From: an uncultured Prevotellaceae bacterium
GTDB lineage: Bacteria; Bacteroidota; Bacteroidia; Bacteroidales; Bacteroidaceae
Reading direction: 5' to 3'
NCBI GenBank assembly: GCA_947169115.1
Contig: CAMVOK010000016.1
Span: 1 to 64,000 of the forward strand
DNA length: 64,000 bases
Of this stretch, positions 40,299-49,540 are shown piece after piece. Below the pieces are notes generated by a model. It saw only the letters and a list, made by a program, of their open reading frames with translations. It was not told the DNA's origin and did not search any database. Position 1 is the stretch's first letter. Each line of letters opens with the position of its first letter. A program made the translations under genes and the position numbers.

Positions 40299-43200
40299 TT
40301 ACTTGCGGATAACCTTTACGGTCTTGACGGTACCGTCGGCCTGGGAAACCTGCTTGATAAGCAGACCCTTGGTCTGGGCATTAGCTATGCGGCCTTGCAG
40401 GTCGTAGTAAACAGCTTTGCCCTGAGCGGCACTCATATCATTGATACCGGTGTTGAGTTCCTCGCTCCATACAATGTTCGACTTGTTGCACTCGCCGCCA
40501 CCGTAATAGATGCTTTGTACACCAATCTTCTTCCAGGAAGCAATTTCTTCTGCAGGCTGGTTCAGATACACACGTTCGCCATAAGCGTAGATGTCATAGC
40601 TGTCATCGTAAGTGTAGGGAATCTCAGTCATATCCTCGTCCATGTATGTATAGAGGTCGGCTGCAAGCGTCAGAGGTTCCTGTACATTGCTACCTTCGAC
40701 TACTTTCTCAACCCATATCTGGTAGAACAGTTTGCTTCCGATTATGGCATTTCCCTCAGTGTCGGTAGCGGGGATGATGAAATCAACATTGGGATACTTT
40801 GTACCCTCGAGTGTCAACTTGTCGATAGCGGGATCGGCAGGTGTGGCAGCCACCTCAATCATCTTGGTGATTTCAACAGCTGTGAATGTCTGATAGGGAT
40901 ACATTGAACGCTTGGCTCCATTTATAACCACGAACTGGTCGGTGCTGAAGGTGTTGGTTTCGGCATCGTAGTTGAGCACGATGTCTTCCATCGTTTCGAG
41001 GTCATCGGCAACGGCCGTGAGGTAGTAGTTGAAGCTGTACCAGAGAATGGTCAAGTTACCCATGAATTGGTTGGCAGGAATGGTCACAGTCTTACCGTCT
41101 TCGCTCAAGGTTCCCTTAGCCCACATCTCGGCTGTGTTGTCGGAGAATCCCTTGAAGTAAACGTCGTTGCCGTCGAAGCCAACCTCAATCTGGTGGCTAT
41201 ACTCTTGGAAGGATACTTCGATTTCGTCCTCTTCCTCGTCGTTGCCTCCGTCATTGTCAGCTACAACCTTCTTGCGAACCTCGTACGATTCCTCTTCTTC
41301 ATCTACGATTTCCATAGCCGTGAAGAGGTAGGTTTCAGTTTCCAGTCCTTCGGGAGCCACAACAGGTTCAACCACGATGGCCTCACCTTCATAGTAGATG
41401 GCATTGGTCCAGTAACCATGGGGATCAACTTCTTCTGCGCTCTGGTTCTCCAGGATGTACTCCGTCTTTTGGGTCAGAGTCTTAGCATCGGCATCGTAAT
41501 AGAATTCGATGTCTTCAATGCCCTGTTCTCCATAACCTACCATGAACTCCATTCCATATTCGTCCTTACCTACAAACTGGCCGGTGGGGAAGGCTGCAAC
41601 ACCTTCCTCGGTATTGAGGGTACCCTTCAGCCAAGCATCCTCGAAGTAGTAAGACAGACCCTTGATGTATATGTCAGTTCCATCGAAGGCGACCTCGGTC
41701 TGCCGCTGGACGTCTTTAACGTCATCACCGTCGCTGAAGGATGCTTCCAGGGTCCATACCTGAGTCTCTACGCCTTCGGGCAGTACTACAAGGTCGGGAA
41801 TAACAAGAGCACCAGGAGTGTAAACGGCAGTCTCAAAATAGTCGTAGATAGATACCTCGTCCTTCGCTTCAGACTCTCCATAGTAGGTGTCTTCAGTGAG
41901 TGAAATCACACCGCTTTCAGCATCGAAGTCGAATACGATTTCCTCTTCATATACAAAATTGTTTCCTTCGTCAACACTAATACCAATGAGATATTCTTTA
42001 CCATATTCGTCCTCACCCACGAACTGGCCACTTTTGAAGGTAATCTTTCCATTTTCATTCAACTCACCCTTGATGAATGCCTCGGGGAAGTAGTAAGCCA
42101 GACCCTGTACGTAAACGTCAGTTCCGTCGAAAGCAACGAGTTTGGTATCCTCGATGGTGATAGTGTTCTGACTGTCTGCGCCACTGGCCTTCAGTGTGTA
42201 TTCCTGTGCCTCAACACCTTCGGGAAGAACAACGAGTTTGTCTTCCTCTTCTTCTTCACCGCCACCTTCTTCTTCGCCATTCAGAATAACCTTGATGCTC
42301 TGAATGCGAGTCTGCTGGCCGCTTGTGTTGGGAACAGAGAAGACGATTTCGTTTGCCTCACCTGTCCATACTCCTGTTGTGCCGTCCTCGGCAATTGTCA
42401 TTTTGCCAACCTCCACGTTGAATGCGGGCATTTTTGCACCGTCGTTGGTGTCGAATGCGAACTCAACCTTTACGATGGCTTCGCCTTCAGAGGTCAGTGT
42501 GAGTGTGTTTCCTGCGTATGCACGCACGGATGTACCTGCATCATAATAGCGTGGGGAATTCTGACCATCGTTCTGTGCAAAAAGACCAGTAATTCCTTCG
42601 TCGATAGTAATGTTTGTAATAGCTTGCTTATTGTTGTACTCCTGGTCTTCTGCAATCCATAGATGTCCTGCGGCAGGTTCGTCACCCCCATAGGGCTTAA
42701 TCTCGTACCACTGGATTTCTGTCTCGTTGGTCTCGCCACCACCGTAGTAGATTGACTTGATGCCCAGTTTATTCCAGTCGTCAGAATAGAGGTCGTTCAA
42801 ATAAATTGTATTATTGACGAAGTCGTAGTTATCCGTAAATCCGTATGGAATCACGGTCATGTCTTCGGTCAGTTTACTGTGCGTCTGAGGGGTAAATGTC
42901 AGTGCACTTACCTCACCTTCAATGTCGGTGTAGATTTGGTAGAACAGTTTTGACGAAACAAGGCCATTGCCTTCGGTATCCACAGCTGGAACATTGAAAG
43001 TGATGATATAGCCGTAGTTGCTATTCTTCAAATCCGTAATCTCGGGGTTAGCGGGCATGGCAGCAACTTCTACAACCTTTGAGATTACGAGGTCACTATA
43101 TATACTGTACCAGTAGGGCTCTTCTTTCTCACCGTTAATGGCAACATACTGTCCTTCGAGAAGAGTTAGGGTCTTGGAGTCTGCATCGAAGTCGAAAACC

Positions 43201-44168
43201 ACGTCTTGCAATTCTGCCTCATCTTCTAAGCTGTTAAGACCTACGAACCACATTACATATCTGCTTGCGTAAGTTCCGAACAGTTGTCCAGTGGGGAATG
43301 TAACCTTGATTCCACCTTCTGTGACTTCGCCAGTTCCCTTTACCCATGCCTCGGGCAGATAGGAACAAAGTCCCTGTACATAGATGTCAATGGTGGTGGG
43401 TGAGGTTGTTACGAAACCAGCCTGTACATTGAACGCAATTGAAGAGGTAATCAGCTGCTCTTGCTCGTTATAATCGTAACTCAAACCTTTGACGGTGAAT
43501 TCCTCCGTTTCTAAACCTTCTGGTGCCTCAACGGGCAAGTCAACTTCACCTTCGATTTTGGTCAGCGTTACACCTGCTGACCAATAGGCATAGTATCCTA
43601 ATCCCGCGGCAACGTCTTGATTGTCCAGGATATAGGTGGTGAACTCGAAACTTCCAGTCTCAGCATCATAGTTGGCAATGACATCAGTAAGTGTGCTACC
43701 GTCAAAACCGGCCAGATATACTTCAGCCCCAGGGTTGCCCATGTATTGCCCCATTGCAAATGTGGCAACACCGTCTTCTATGGTGCCTTTTGCCCAAGCA
43801 TCTTCAACATACCAGCAAAGTCCAGTTACATAAACATCGTTCCCGTCAAAGATAACTTTTACGGTTCTGGTAATTGTACCTGAACCTCCGCTGTTTGTGC
43901 CCTGTAGGGTGTAGTAGATAACTTCTCCTGTGGGAGGAGTTACTGGCTCTGCAACTCGGCGTGGTGCCTGAGAGCGAACAGAGTTTGCCATGTAGGGCAT
44001 GGCAAGTTGCTTATTTGCCAGTTTGCCAGCATTCAGTGGCGTTGTGCTTTGAGTTGCTATGGCCTTATGGATAGGCAATTCAAGAGCGCGAGAACCACTC
44101 ATGGGCTTCTGTGCATAAGCCATCACGGCCATGAAGGCCGCGAGAATCATGAAAGTAAATTTTCTCAT
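40299..44168 (-). CDS. Giant secreted repeat protein with Prevotella-type C-terminal tail
   Basis: The 1289-aa protein has a signal peptide (MRKFTFMILAAFMAVMAYA). At least five homologous beta modules of ~130-160 aa follow, each carrying a (V/I)AFDGTD(V/I)Y(V/I)(Q/K)GL(A/S)YYF...KG motif and a later FDFDA(E/D). Two copies of a different module (about 115-130 aa, both with LGIKSIYYGGGE or GVQSIYYGGGE) sit after module 2 and near the C-terminus. Acidic Glu/Gly linkers separate parts. The last ~45 residues (YYDLQGRIANAQTKGLLIKQ, then a basic VKVIRK) are the family tail thought to direct export. Probably a surface structure or binding protein; no catalytic motif seen. It is strongly acidic overall. 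Confidence 0.82.
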   Translation of the reverse strand: MRKFTFMILAAFMAVMAYAQKPMSGSRALELPIHKAIATQSTTPLNAGKLANKQLAMPYMANSVRSQAPRRVAEPVTPPTGEVIYYTLQGTNSGGSGTITRTVKVIFDGNDVYVTGLCWYVEDAWAKGTIEDGVATFAMGQYMGNPGAEVYLAGFDGSTLTDVIANYDAETGSFEFTTYILDNQDVAAGLGYYAYWSAGVTLTKIEGEVDLPVEAPEGLETEEFTVKGLSYDYNEQEQLITSSIAFNVQAGFVTTSPTTIDIYVQGLCSYLPEAWVKGTGEVTEGGIKVTFPTGQLFGTYASRYVMWFVGLNSLEDEAELQDVVFDFDADSKTLTLLEGQYVAINGEKEEPYWYSIYSDLVISKVVEVAAMPANPEITDLKNSNYGYIITFNVPAVDTEGNGLVSSKLFYQIYTDIEGEVSALTFTPQTHSKLTEDMTVIPYGFTDNYDFVNNTIYLNDLYSDDWNKLGIKSIYYGGGETNETEIQWYEIKPYGGDEPAAGHLWIAEDQEYNNKQAITNITIDEGITGLFAQNDGQNSPRYYDAGTSVRAYAGNTLTLTSEGEAIVKVEFAFDTNDGAKMPAFNVEVGKMTIAEDGTTGVWTGEANEIVFSVPNTSGQQTRIQSIKVILNGEEEGGGEEEEEDKLVVLPEGVEAQEYTLKASGADSQNTITIEDTKLVAFDGTDVYVQGLAYYFPEAFIKGELNENGKITFKSGQFVGEDEYGKEYLIGISVDEGNNFVYEEEIVFDFDAESGVISLTEDTYYGESEAKDEVSIYDYFETAVYTPGALVIPDLVVLPEGVETQVWTLEASFSDGDDVKDVQRQTEVAFDGTDIYIKGLSYYFEDAWLKGTLNTEEGVAAFPTGQFVGKDEYGMEFMVGYGEQGIEDIEFYYDADAKTLTQKTEYILENQSAEEVDPHGYWTNAIYYEGEAIVVEPVVAPEGLETETYLFTAMEIVDEEEESYEVRKKVVADNDGGNDEEEDEIEVSFQEYSHQIEVGFDGNDVYFKGFSDNTAEMWAKGTLSEDGKTVTIPANQFMGNLTILWYSFNYYLTAVADDLETMEDIVLNYDAETNTFSTDQFVVINGAKRSMYPYQTFTAVEITKMIEVAATPADPAIDKLTLEGTKYPNVDFIIPATDTEGNAIIGSKLFYQIWVEKVVEGSNVQEPLTLAADLYTYMDEDMTEIPYTYDDSYDIYAYGERVYLNQPAEEIASWKKIGVQSIYYGGGECNKSNIVWSEELNTGINDMSAAQGKAVYYDLQGRIANAQTKGLLIKQVSQADGTVKTVKVIRK

Positions 44169-44232
44169 GCTTTTTTGTGTTTGTTAATAATTAGAATAAT
44201 AGAAAATGTAATAATTTCGTTCAAAACGGGTG

Positions 44233-44240
44233 CAAAATTA
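44233..44240 (-). promoter_or_regulatory. Possible -7 box TAATTTTG of the 1289-aa protein gene
   Basis: A consensus TAnnTTTG sequence lies about 64 nt upstream of the ATG at 44168. No clear -33 element accompanies it, so this is tentative. Confidence 0.45.
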
Positions 44241-44294
44241 GTTAAAATATCATAAAAAGACAAGTATTCGAACGTTTTTGTAAGGAAAACTGCC

Positions 44295-45113
44295 CTATTT
44301 CTTAATATTCATCAAATCCAAGCCTGTGACATTGAGGTACTTCGTAAGTTTGTCGTAGGGGATGGTAAAGGAGGGCATCCCATAGGCGTAGGCAGCTATC
44401 TCGTACTGCTGATAAGTGAAAGTAAGTCCTTCTTCGGTGAAGCAGGGCTCCGTATGGGGCAGGGTGAGTTCGAAGAGGTCGGAATTGAACAGGCATTCGC
44501 CTAAGGCTTCCTCGGTTTCTACCTCGAAGTATTCCATCAGCCCTTTACGCATAAGTTGATCCCATTCTTCGTCGGCCACATGGTTGTTCAGTACGTTTTT
44601 GCCCATCAGGCGACCGTCGCTCTTACGGAAAGTCATGCCCCAGCTGATGGTAAGTCCGTGGGCACCGCCATTGTAGTCGTAGGTCTGGAGGTCAATAGTA
44701 ACCAGTCGGTCGGTCTCGTAACCTTTGGAAATGTGTAGGTCGCGCTCGTAACGCATCATGAAGTCCATGTCCTCGTCGTAGAGTTCTTCGTCGTCGGTGT
44801 GCATCTCAGCCATTTCGGCCATTCGCTCCCGGGCATACTGGCGTGCAAAAGAATCGACATCGGCATAATCGCCCTTATAGGTTCCTCCCAGTGCTTCGTT
44901 GAGTTGCTCCATGAGAGCGGCTTGGGCTCTGGAGTCGGGAAGGATGGGGAGTGTGATATCGATGTGGGTGCTGTCCTTCTCAGTTCCGACGCTGAAAGCA
45001 ATGACTTTTGTGGTTCCCTTTGTCTGAGAATCCTGTTTGTTACAAGCCGAGAAAGTGAGCAACAGGACTGCCAGCCCCATTGCCAGAAAATGTGTTGTGT
45101 AGGTTCGTTTCAT
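44295..45113 (-). CDS. DUF3298 (RsiV-like) lipoprotein
   Basis: The 272-aa product starts at MKRTYTTHFLAMGLAVLLLTFSAC with a lipobox at Cys24. The 12 upstream codons in the track run towards the promoter and are excluded. The body carries a DUF4163-like N-terminal part and a DUF3298 domain with the hallmark YDYNGGAHGLTISWGMTF. The domain pair occurs in RsiV-type proteins that bind lysozyme. Here there is no anti-sigma domain, so an envelope-associated or surface role is inferred. A good -7 box lies upstream. Confidence 0.85.
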   Translation of the reverse strand: MKRTYTTHFLAMGLAVLLLTFSACNKQDSQTKGTTKVIAFSVGTEKDSTHIDITLPILPDSRAQAALMEQLNEALGGTYKGDYADVDSFARQYARERMAEMAEMHTDDEELYDEDMDFMMRYERDLHISKGYETDRLVTIDLQTYDYNGGAHGLTISWGMTFRKSDGRLMGKNVLNNHVADEEWDQLMRKGLMEYFEVETEEALGECLFNSDLFELTLPHTEPCFTEEGLTFTYQQYEIAAYAYGMPSFTIPYDKLTKYLNVTGLDLMNIKK

Positions 45114-45136
45114 GACGTTAGTTTTATTTCGAACTG

Positions 45137-45144
45137 CAAAGATA
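45137..45144 (-). promoter_or_regulatory. -7 box TATCTTTG of the DUF3298 lipoprotein gene
   Basis: A consensus -7 box lies 23 nt upstream of the ATG at 45113. It supports that start over the track start at 45149, which lies upstream of the box. Confidence 0.65.
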
Positions 45145-45187
45145 AGCATATTTTTTCACATACGTATGCCTGTCGTGGAAGATTATT

Positions 45188-45256
45188 ATTGCGATGCCCG
45201 TAAGAATAGTATTGCGATGGCCGTAAGATTATTATTGCGATGGCCGTAAGAATGGT
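45188..45256. repeat. 23-bp-pitch array of ATTGCGATGGCCGTAAGA units
   Basis: Three units start at 45188, 45211 and 45234, with 23-bp steps and a conserved 18-bp part. A weak fourth match (GTTGCGATTC) lies near 45281, about two periods later. The array lies between the divergent promoters of the DUF3298 lipoprotein gene and mfd. Confidence 0.85.
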
Positions 45257-45293
45257 ATCTTTCGTGCCTTGGACAAGTATGTTGCGATTCATG

Positions 45294-45325
45294 CTTGTTC
45301 GAGTGGGATTTATTTCGTACCTTTG
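45294..45325 (+). promoter_or_regulatory. Promoter of mfd, 9 nt from the ATG
   Basis: The -7 box TACCTTTG (45318-45325) is preceded by CTTG at 45294 with a 20-bp spacer. The ATG at 45335 follows after exactly 9 nt. The track start (TTG, 45269) lies upstream of the promoter and cannot be used from this transcript. Confidence 0.7.
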
Positions 45326-45334
45326 CGACGGCTT

Positions 45335-48300
45335 ATGGAACTTGGAGAACTATTGAAACTCTATCGGAAACACCCCACAGTAAAGGCTTTGGGGCGCATG
45401 CTCGTTGACCGTGACAAGCAAAGAATGTATGCTACGGGATTGCAGGCATCGAGTTTGCCGATGGCTTTTGCTTCGTTGCAAGAAGCGGCTCCCGAGTCAC
45501 TTTACCAACCTTTCCTGTTTGTACTGGACGACCAAGAGGAGGCAGGATACCTCTATCACGACCTTGTACAGATAATGGGTGATGAGCAGGTGCTATATTT
45601 TCCCGGTTCGTTTCGCCGTGCCGTGAAGTATGGGCAGCGCGATGCCGCCAACGAGATACTTCGTACGGAAGTGCTGACGATGGTAAACTCAAAATTTAAA
45701 GTTCAAAAGTCAAAATCATCTTCTCGTCTTTTCATTGTTTCCTATCCAGATGCCTTGGCAGAGCAGGTGGTGTCGCACGACACGCTGAAGGAGAAGACGC
45801 TCGTTGTGGCACGAGGACAGAAGATAGACATCTCGGAGGTTGAATCGACGTTGGTGGACTTCGGGTTCCGTCGTGTTGATTATGTATATGAACCAGGGCA
45901 GTTTGCCATTCGTGGCAGCATTGTCGATGTGTATAGCTTTTCCAACGAGAATCCCTATCGTATCGATTTCTTCGACGATGAGGTTGACTCCATTCGCACT
46001 TTCGAGGTACAGACACAGCTCTCGGTGGAAAAGCAGGAGGAGGTGCGCATCGTGCCCGAACTTACCACTCAAGTACGCGAAAGCATGTTGTCCTTCATGC
46101 CACAGGAGACCGTTGTGGTGGTGAAGAACATTTCGTATCTGTGCGATACGATAGGAAACATCTATGAAACGGGATTCTCCCAGCAGGCAGTCTTGGCGGA
46201 AGATGCTTCTAACCTGGACGATGAAACATCGCAGACTTCCTCTTTGGGAGGGGGGAAGGAGAAGCTGTTGGTTGACGGAGCCTCATTCCAACGGCAGTTG
46301 TTGCAGTACCGTACGGTGGAGTTTGGACATCGCCCCACGTTCGTGCCTGAAGCACGGGTAGAGTTTGACGTGACAGTACAGCCCATATTCCACAAAAACT
46401 TTGATATGGTATTTGATGCCTTCCAAGATTATCTCTTGCGCGCATATACCATATATATATTGGCGGACTCACCTAAGCAGAACGAACGCCTGAAAGCTAT
46501 CTTTGAGGAGAAGGGGGTAGGCACATCTTTCACTCCCGTAAATAAAACCCTTCATGCGGGTTATGCAGACAACACTCTGAAGGTTTGCATATTTACGGAT
46601 CATCAGATATTTGACCGCTTCCACAAATACAACCTAAAAAGTGATAAGGCAAGGCGAGGAAAGGTGGCTCTGACACTGAAGGAACTGCAACAATTCGAGA
46701 TTGGCGACTATGTGGTACACATTGACCATGGAGTGGGGCGGTTCGGTGGATTGATAAGCATTCCGGAGAACGGGCAGATGGTGGAGAAGATAAAGATTAT
46801 CTACCAGCACGATGATGTCATATACGTTTCGATACATGCCCTGCACAAAGTTTCGAAATACAAAGGCAAGGAGGGTGAGCCTCCCCGGCTGAACCGTCTG
46901 GGTGGCGGTGCCTGGGAACGCCTGAAGGAACGTACGAAGGAGAAAATAAAGGACATTGCACGTGACCTCATAAAACTCTATTCTACCCGACAAAAGCAAC
47001 GCGGATTCCAGTTCTCGCCCGATTCTTTCTTACAACATGAACTGGAGGCATCGTTCCTTTACGAAGATACGCCCGATCAAATGAAAGCCACCCAGCAGGT
47101 GAAGCAGGATATGGAACGTGCCAAGCCCATGGATCGACTGGTGTGTGGCGATGTGGGATTCGGAAAGACGGAGGTGGCCATCAGGGCAGCCTTCAAGGCC
47201 GCGTGTGACGGAAAACAAGTGGCCGTAATGGTGCCCACTACGGTGTTGGCTTATCAGCACTATCGCACGTTCTCCGAGCGGTTGCGCGATTTCCCTGTCA
47301 AGATAGAGTATTTGAGCCGTGCCCGAAGCGCTAAACAAACCAGTGAAATCCTGAGAGAACTGAAAGAGGGCAAGGTGGACATTGTCATAGGTACACACAA
47401 ACTCATTGGCAAGACTGTTGTCTTCAAGGATTTGGGATTGCTTATTATAGATGAGGAACAGAAGTTCGGTGTTGCCACTAAGGAGAAACTGCGCCAGATG
47501 AAAACCAATGTGGACACGCTGACGCTTACGGCTACACCCATACCGCGTACCCTTCAGTTTAGCCTGATGGGGGCGCGTGACCTGAGTGTCATTCAAACTC
47601 CGCCCCCTAACCGTTACCCCATTCAGACCGAGCTGCACGTTCCCAGTACGGAGGTTGTGGCCGATGCCGTGAACTTCGAGATGAGCCGCAATGGTCAGGT
47701 GTTCATCGTGTGTAACCGTATCAGTCGTCTGCCAGAAATAGAGGAGATGGTACGCAAGGCGGTTCCCGATGCCCGTATAGCCGTGGGACACGGACAGATG
47801 CCTACGGAACAATTGGAACACATAATCTTGGATTTTGCCAACTATGACTATGATGTGCTCGTATCCACCACCATCATAGAGTCGGGTATCGACATCCCGA
47901 ATGCCAATACCATCATTATCTATAATGCGCACAACTTTGGACTTTCCGACCTTCACCAAATGCGTGGGCGTGTGGGGCGATCGAACAAGAAGGCATTCTG
48001 TTACCTGTTGGCTCCGCCATTGGCTGCCCTGTCGGCTGATGCACGTCGAAGGTTACAGGCTCTGGAGAACTTCTCCGACTTGGGCAGTGGCATACACATA
48101 GCCATGCAGGATCTCGACATTCGTGGTGCAGGTAACCTCTTGGGTGCAGAGCAAAGTGGATTCATTGCCGACTTGGGTTACGAGACGTATCAGAAGATAC
48201 TGGCTGAGGCGGTGAGCGAGCTGAAGACCGATGAGTTCAGTGAACTCTACGCTGATGAGATACGACGAGGAGAGGACGTGGATGGTTCGCAATTTGTAAA

Positions 48301-48763
48301 TGAATGCCAGCTTGACAGCGACTTACAGATGTGTTTCCCGGAGGATTATGTACCAGGGAGCAGCGAACGCATGTTGCTCTACCGTGAACTCGACGGATTG
48401 GAAAACGACGAACAGGTGGAACTGTTCCGTAAGCGTATGCAGGATCGTTTCGGACCCATACCCGAAGAGGGAGAGGAACTGATTCGCGTGGTAGCCTTAC
48501 GCCGTCTGGGTCGCCAGTTCGGTTCCGAACGTATTGTACTCAAAGGGGGACGCATGCGCCTCTATTTCATCTCCAATCCCGATAGCGCATTCTACCAGAG
48601 TCGGGCTTTCGGTCAGTTGATTACTTATGCTACAGCCAGTGTGGCACGTTGCCGGTTGGCCGAGAAAGACGGTCGCCGAACGATGCTCTTCAGCGATGTG
48701 CATAGCGTGGCCGAGGCTGTCGCTCTTTTACAAAATATCCAGAAGATAGTTCATAAAATATAA
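45335..48763 (+). CDS. mfd: Transcription-repair coupling factor Mfd with two repeat-derived insertions
   Basis: The 1142-aa translocase removes stalled RNA polymerase at DNA lesions and recruits UvrA. The N-terminal UvrB-like part is followed by the RNAP-interacting domain (IGDYVVHIDHGVGRFGGL), the helicase motor (Walker A GDVGFGKTE, DEEQKFGV box, TATPIPRTL) and a C-terminal TRCF domain. The start MELGELLKLYRKHPTVKAL is chosen because the promoter ends 9 nt before it. Two segments look acquired: residues about 119-129 (SKFKVQKSKSS) from an AAAGTTCAAAAGTCAAAA-type repeat, and residues 301-309 (TSSLGGGKE) from a C-rich palindromic element. Both lie in the N-terminal part, away from the motor. 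Confidence 0.96.
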   Translation: MELGELLKLYRKHPTVKALGRMLVDRDKQRMYATGLQASSLPMAFASLQEAAPESLYQPFLFVLDDQEEAGYLYHDLVQIMGDEQVLYFPGSFRRAVKYGQRDAANEILRTEVLTMVNSKFKVQKSKSSSRLFIVSYPDALAEQVVSHDTLKEKTLVVARGQKIDISEVESTLVDFGFRRVDYVYEPGQFAIRGSIVDVYSFSNENPYRIDFFDDEVDSIRTFEVQTQLSVEKQEEVRIVPELTTQVRESMLSFMPQETVVVVKNISYLCDTIGNIYETGFSQQAVLAEDASNLDDETSQTSSLGGGKEKLLVDGASFQRQLLQYRTVEFGHRPTFVPEARVEFDVTVQPIFHKNFDMVFDAFQDYLLRAYTIYILADSPKQNERLKAIFEEKGVGTSFTPVNKTLHAGYADNTLKVCIFTDHQIFDRFHKYNLKSDKARRGKVALTLKELQQFEIGDYVVHIDHGVGRFGGLISIPENGQMVEKIKIIYQHDDVIYVSIHALHKVSKYKGKEGEPPRLNRLGGGAWERLKERTKEKIKDIARDLIKLYSTRQKQRGFQFSPDSFLQHELEASFLYEDTPDQMKATQQVKQDMERAKPMDRLVCGDVGFGKTEVAIRAAFKAACDGKQVAVMVPTTVLAYQHYRTFSERLRDFPVKIEYLSRARSAKQTSEILRELKEGKVDIVIGTHKLIGKTVVFKDLGLLIIDEEQKFGVATKEKLRQMKTNVDTLTLTATPIPRTLQFSLMGARDLSVIQTPPPNRYPIQTELHVPSTEVVADAVNFEMSRNGQVFIVCNRISRLPEIEEMVRKAVPDARIAVGHGQMPTEQLEHIILDFANYDYDVLVSTTIIESGIDIPNANTIIIYNAHNFGLSDLHQMRGRVGRSNKKAFCYLLAPPLAALSADARRRLQALENFSDLGSGIHIAMQDLDIRGAGNLLGAEQSGFIADLGYETYQKILAEAVSELKTDEFSELYADEIRRGEDVDGSQFVNECQLDSDLQMCFPEDYVPGSSERMLLYRELDGLENDEQVELFRKRMQDRFGPIPEEGEELIRVVALRRLGRQFGSERIVLKGGRMRLYFISNPDSAFYQSRAFGQLITYATASVARCRLAEKDGRRTMLFSDVHSVAEAVALLQNIQKIVHKI
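45689..45724. repeat. Low-complexity repeat inserted in mfd
   Basis: The sequence TCAAAATTTAAAGTTCAAAA and its continuation have the form of the intergenic micro-repeats seen elsewhere in the window (for example 30793-30828). They encode the Lys/Ser-rich SKFKVQKSKSS stretch of Mfd. Confidence 0.6.
46235..46260. repeat. C-rich palindromic element inserted in mfd
   Basis: ACTTCCTCTTTGGGAGGGGG and its continuation match the palindromic family in reverse orientation. They are translated in frame as TSSLGGGKE (residues 301-309). SLGGG also appears in the RuvC copy. Confidence 0.8.
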
Positions 48764-48780
48764 TTATAAGACGTAATATC

Positions 48781-49494
48781 ATGAACAAAAGAAATATACT
48801 ATATCGTGGCCTATTGTGCATGATGTATTTGGCATTATGCCTTGTGTTATTGGCTTCGTGCGACGACAATGGCCATTATGAGGTGACGGAAGATACTGTG
48901 TGTTACCGCTATTGGACATTCAGCTATGGGTATATCAACGATACGTTGCCAGAGGCTGACCCCAAGACCTTCATTGACTTGAAGGATTGGCTAGGAAAGG
49001 ATGCGCACCGCGTCTATTTCAAGGAGAAGCAGATAAAAGGGGCAGACCCGAATACCGTCGAGGCCAAAAAGTACCCGTTGTGCTGCGATAAGAAGGATTA
49101 TTATTTTATGGGCGTGGCCATGAATGTGGCAGACAAGGAACACTTCAAGGTGCTACACTATGACTGGAACCTATGGGCGAAGGATAGCCGATATGCTTAC
49201 TACGACAGTACACGCGTGGAAGTTAGGAACGTCAAGGATTTCCACGTTGTCGATTACTGCTGGGCCACGGACAATCTGGATGTTTATGTTTTCGGCGAAC
49301 TCCTGCCTGATGCTGACCCCAAGACGTTCAAACATCTCGAAAACGGATATATGCGCGACAAATCGCACGTGTGGTACATTGACAGCCTTATACCCGATGC
49401 CGACCCGAAGACCTTCAAGGTGGACAAGGAGGGGAATGCTTCGGACAAGTACGGTCCGTTTAACTATGGCAAACGTGAGAATGCAGAAGAATAG
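48781..49494 (+). CDS. DKNYY family lipoprotein
   Basis: The 237-aa protein has a long signal peptide ending in the lipobox LLASC (Cys27). The mature part contains several DKNYY-type repeats with the pattern AHRVYFKEKQIKGADPNTVE, RYAYYD and SHVWYIDSLIPDADPKTFK. The family's role is unknown, though it is common in host-associated bacteria as surface lipoproteins. It follows mfd after 17 bp and is probably co-transcribed. The conserved ADPKTF occurs three times, marking individual repeats. Confidence 0.87.
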   Translation: MNKRNILYRGLLCMMYLALCLVLLASCDDNGHYEVTEDTVCYRYWTFSYGYINDTLPEADPKTFIDLKDWLGKDAHRVYFKEKQIKGADPNTVEAKKYPLCCDKKDYYFMGVAMNVADKEHFKVLHYDWNLWAKDSRYAYYDSTRVEVRNVKDFHVVDYCWATDNLDVYVFGELLPDADPKTFKHLENGYMRDKSHVWYIDSLIPDADPKTFKVDKEGNASDKYGPFNYGKRENAEE

Positions 49495-49504
49495 GGGTGC
49501 GATT

Positions 49505-49536
49505 TTTAATTTTTAATTTTTAATTTTTAATTAATT
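49505..49536. repeat. (TTTTTAAT)n slippage repeat upstream of the sigma-54 activator
   Basis: About four TTTTTAAT units directly precede the -7 box at 49541 and occupy the position of the -33 element. Changes in unit number would alter promoter spacing. Confidence 0.8.
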
Positions 49537-49540
49537 ATTG

